Below are positions 40,154 to 40,980 of a stretch of DNA of 40,980 nt, piece by piece. The notes under the pieces were generated by a model, which was not told the DNA's origin, ran no database searches, and was given only the letters and a program-made list of their open reading frames with translations. The DNA is from JBBRSL01 sp038245435 (GTDB lineage: Bacteria > Patescibacteriota > Saccharimonadia > Saccharimonadales > CAIOMD01), in NCBI GenBank assembly GCA_038245435.1, contig JBBRSL010000005.1:1-40980 (forward strand), read 5' to 3'. A program made the translations under genes and the position numbers. The number at the start of each line of letters is the position of its first letter. Position 1 is the first letter of the stretch.

Positions 40154-40980
40154 TGGCCCTGTTTCGAAGAAAGAATAAGAAACAGCAACAGCGTAACTCA
40201 ACGGTTGGCCCGGCCAATAATACGCCGAAAGAGCAAAAAGTATTTTCGTACTACACTTCGAGCCATAAGCAACTCAACAAAACACAGCGTATTGATAGAC
40301 TAAAGGTAACATCGGCCGGCCGTAATCAATACGTTCTTTTCGTGAGAGGCCACTGGTTCGGTATTGTTACGACAACAGTTTTAATCATATCGGCGGTGTA
40401 CTCATTAACACTGGGTTTTGATCCAACGCTAACCATCGAAGGTACGAAGTATCGCTCAACGAGTGAATATCAAGCAACTATTCAAAAAGAACTGAGCGCG
40501 AGCCCGCTTAACCTGGCAAAACCCACTCTTCAACGTCAAAATATCGAGAAAAAACTGAAGGAACAACTGCCTGAGGCGCGAGAAGTCACTGTTTCGGCGC
40601 CACTGCTTGGAAGGCGGCCAAATGTAACTATTGTAATGGATGAGCCAGCAGCAGTCATGAAGCAGCAGGGGAGCACTGATTTAATCGTAAGCGAACGAGG
40701 CAGGCTATTATTGGCTGCAAACCAAAGTAAGGTCACAACTAATCTGCCTGTTATTACGAATCAGAGCGGTGTTACCGGTAAGGCAGGGGAGCAGTTTTTG
40801 AGACCAGATGATATGAGCTCCCTTTCGTCCCTGTTTGAACAGGTTAAACTTGCAGGTAGTTCAGCTGCCTATATATTGCCAGCCCAAACGCGCGAAGTCG
40901 TTATGCTCGAATCGGGCAGGGGAGCGTACCAAGTGAGGTTCTTGTTTGGAGATACACTTCTGCAGCAATATGGTGCGCTA
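40153..40980 (+). CDS. ftsQ: Cell division protein FtsQ/DivIB, truncated by the window end
   Basis: 276 codons are visible with no stop before the edge. Basic cytoplasmic N-terminus (MALFRRKNKKQQQRNS, then about 60 polar residues), one membrane helix around residues 75-94 (FGIVTTTVLIISAVYSLTLG), then a POTRA-like segment (TIEGTKYRSTSEYQATIQKEL) and the FtsQ domain with a strand pattern that includes ARE-V-TVSAPLLGRRPNVTIVMDEP. The order murG-ftsQ is common in dcw clusters. ATG overlaps the murG stop by one base. The C-terminus, and whether ftsA and ftsZ follow, are outside the window. Confidence 0.9.
   Translation, partial: MALFRRKNKKQQQRNSTVGPANNTPKEQKVFSYYTSSHKQLNKTQRIDRLKVTSAGRNQYVLFVRGHWFGIVTTTVLIISAVYSLTLGFDPTLTIEGTKYRSTSEYQATIQKELSASPLNLAKPTLQRQNIEKKLKEQLPEAREVTVSAPLLGRRPNVTIVMDEPAAVMKQQGSTDLIVSERGRLLLAANQSKVTTNLPVITNQSGVTGKAGEQFLRPDDMSSLSSLFEQVKLAGSSAAYILPAQTREVVMLESGRGAYQVRFLFGDTLLQQYGAL

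Overview
This 41 kb window is ordinary bacterial chromosome with a moderate A+T bias, densely packed genes and very short spacers. I infer a member of the Candidate Phyla Radiation, most likely Candidatus Saccharibacteria (TM7). The inference rests on three things seen here: short proteins, a division/cell-wall cluster with no mur ligase genes inside it, and many genes whose -10 box sits only 6-11 nt before the start codon. UGA is a normal stop: several genes overlap as ATGA, so the Gracilibacteria/Absconditabacteria recoding is excluded. No tRNA, rRNA, CRISPR array, insertion sequence or prophage was seen.

Layout. 1-9.5 kb: the end of a ribosome hibernation factor, then secA, an M16 zinc peptidase, prfB, ftsE, ftsX, a PcsB-like CHAP amidase/endopeptidase and a CtpA-type S41 protease. 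Apart from the M16 gene this resembles the hpf-secA-prfB-ftsEX-ctp order of Firmicutes, and it joins protein export to FtsEX-driven wall cleavage. 9.6-15.1 kb: an orphan response regulator, then on the minus strand a GtrA-like protein and a GT-C glycosyltransferase, two unknown genes with near-identical promoters, and a minus-strand operon of a Trm11-like methyltransferase plus rpmA (bL27). 15.2-23.3 kb: a flippase-like membrane protein, xseA-xseB, a membrane-anchored FAM173-like methyltransferase, a membrane protein, a degenerate kinase/receiver pair, recO, an SDR and glycyl-tRNA synthetase.

23.3-28.3 kb is an accessory stretch: a TSUP transporter, a frameshifted aminoglycoside-phosphotransferase-like gene, a 2H phosphoesterase, a possible broken small gene, a flavodoxin, DUF1761, an AlkD-like glycosylase and an unknown. 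28.4-32.5 kb: a RumA/RlmCD-like RNA methyltransferase, a GH1 glycosidase, yvcK and a HAD protein. 32.6 kb to the end is the dcw cluster: mraZ-rsmH-ftsL-ftsI-mraY-ftsW-murG-ftsQ (cut by the window end).

The strongest non-gene signals are: (a) a family of degenerate 7-nt tandem repeats arranged as long imperfect hairpins, four between genes and a related one in frame inside a methyltransferase gene; (b) recurrent leaderless-type promoters on both strands; (c) four MraZ boxes interleaved with the mraZ promoter; (d) a neighbouring pair of two-component proteins that have both lost their phosphorylation residues; (e) a single-base frameshift beside the HGD motif of the APH-like gene.
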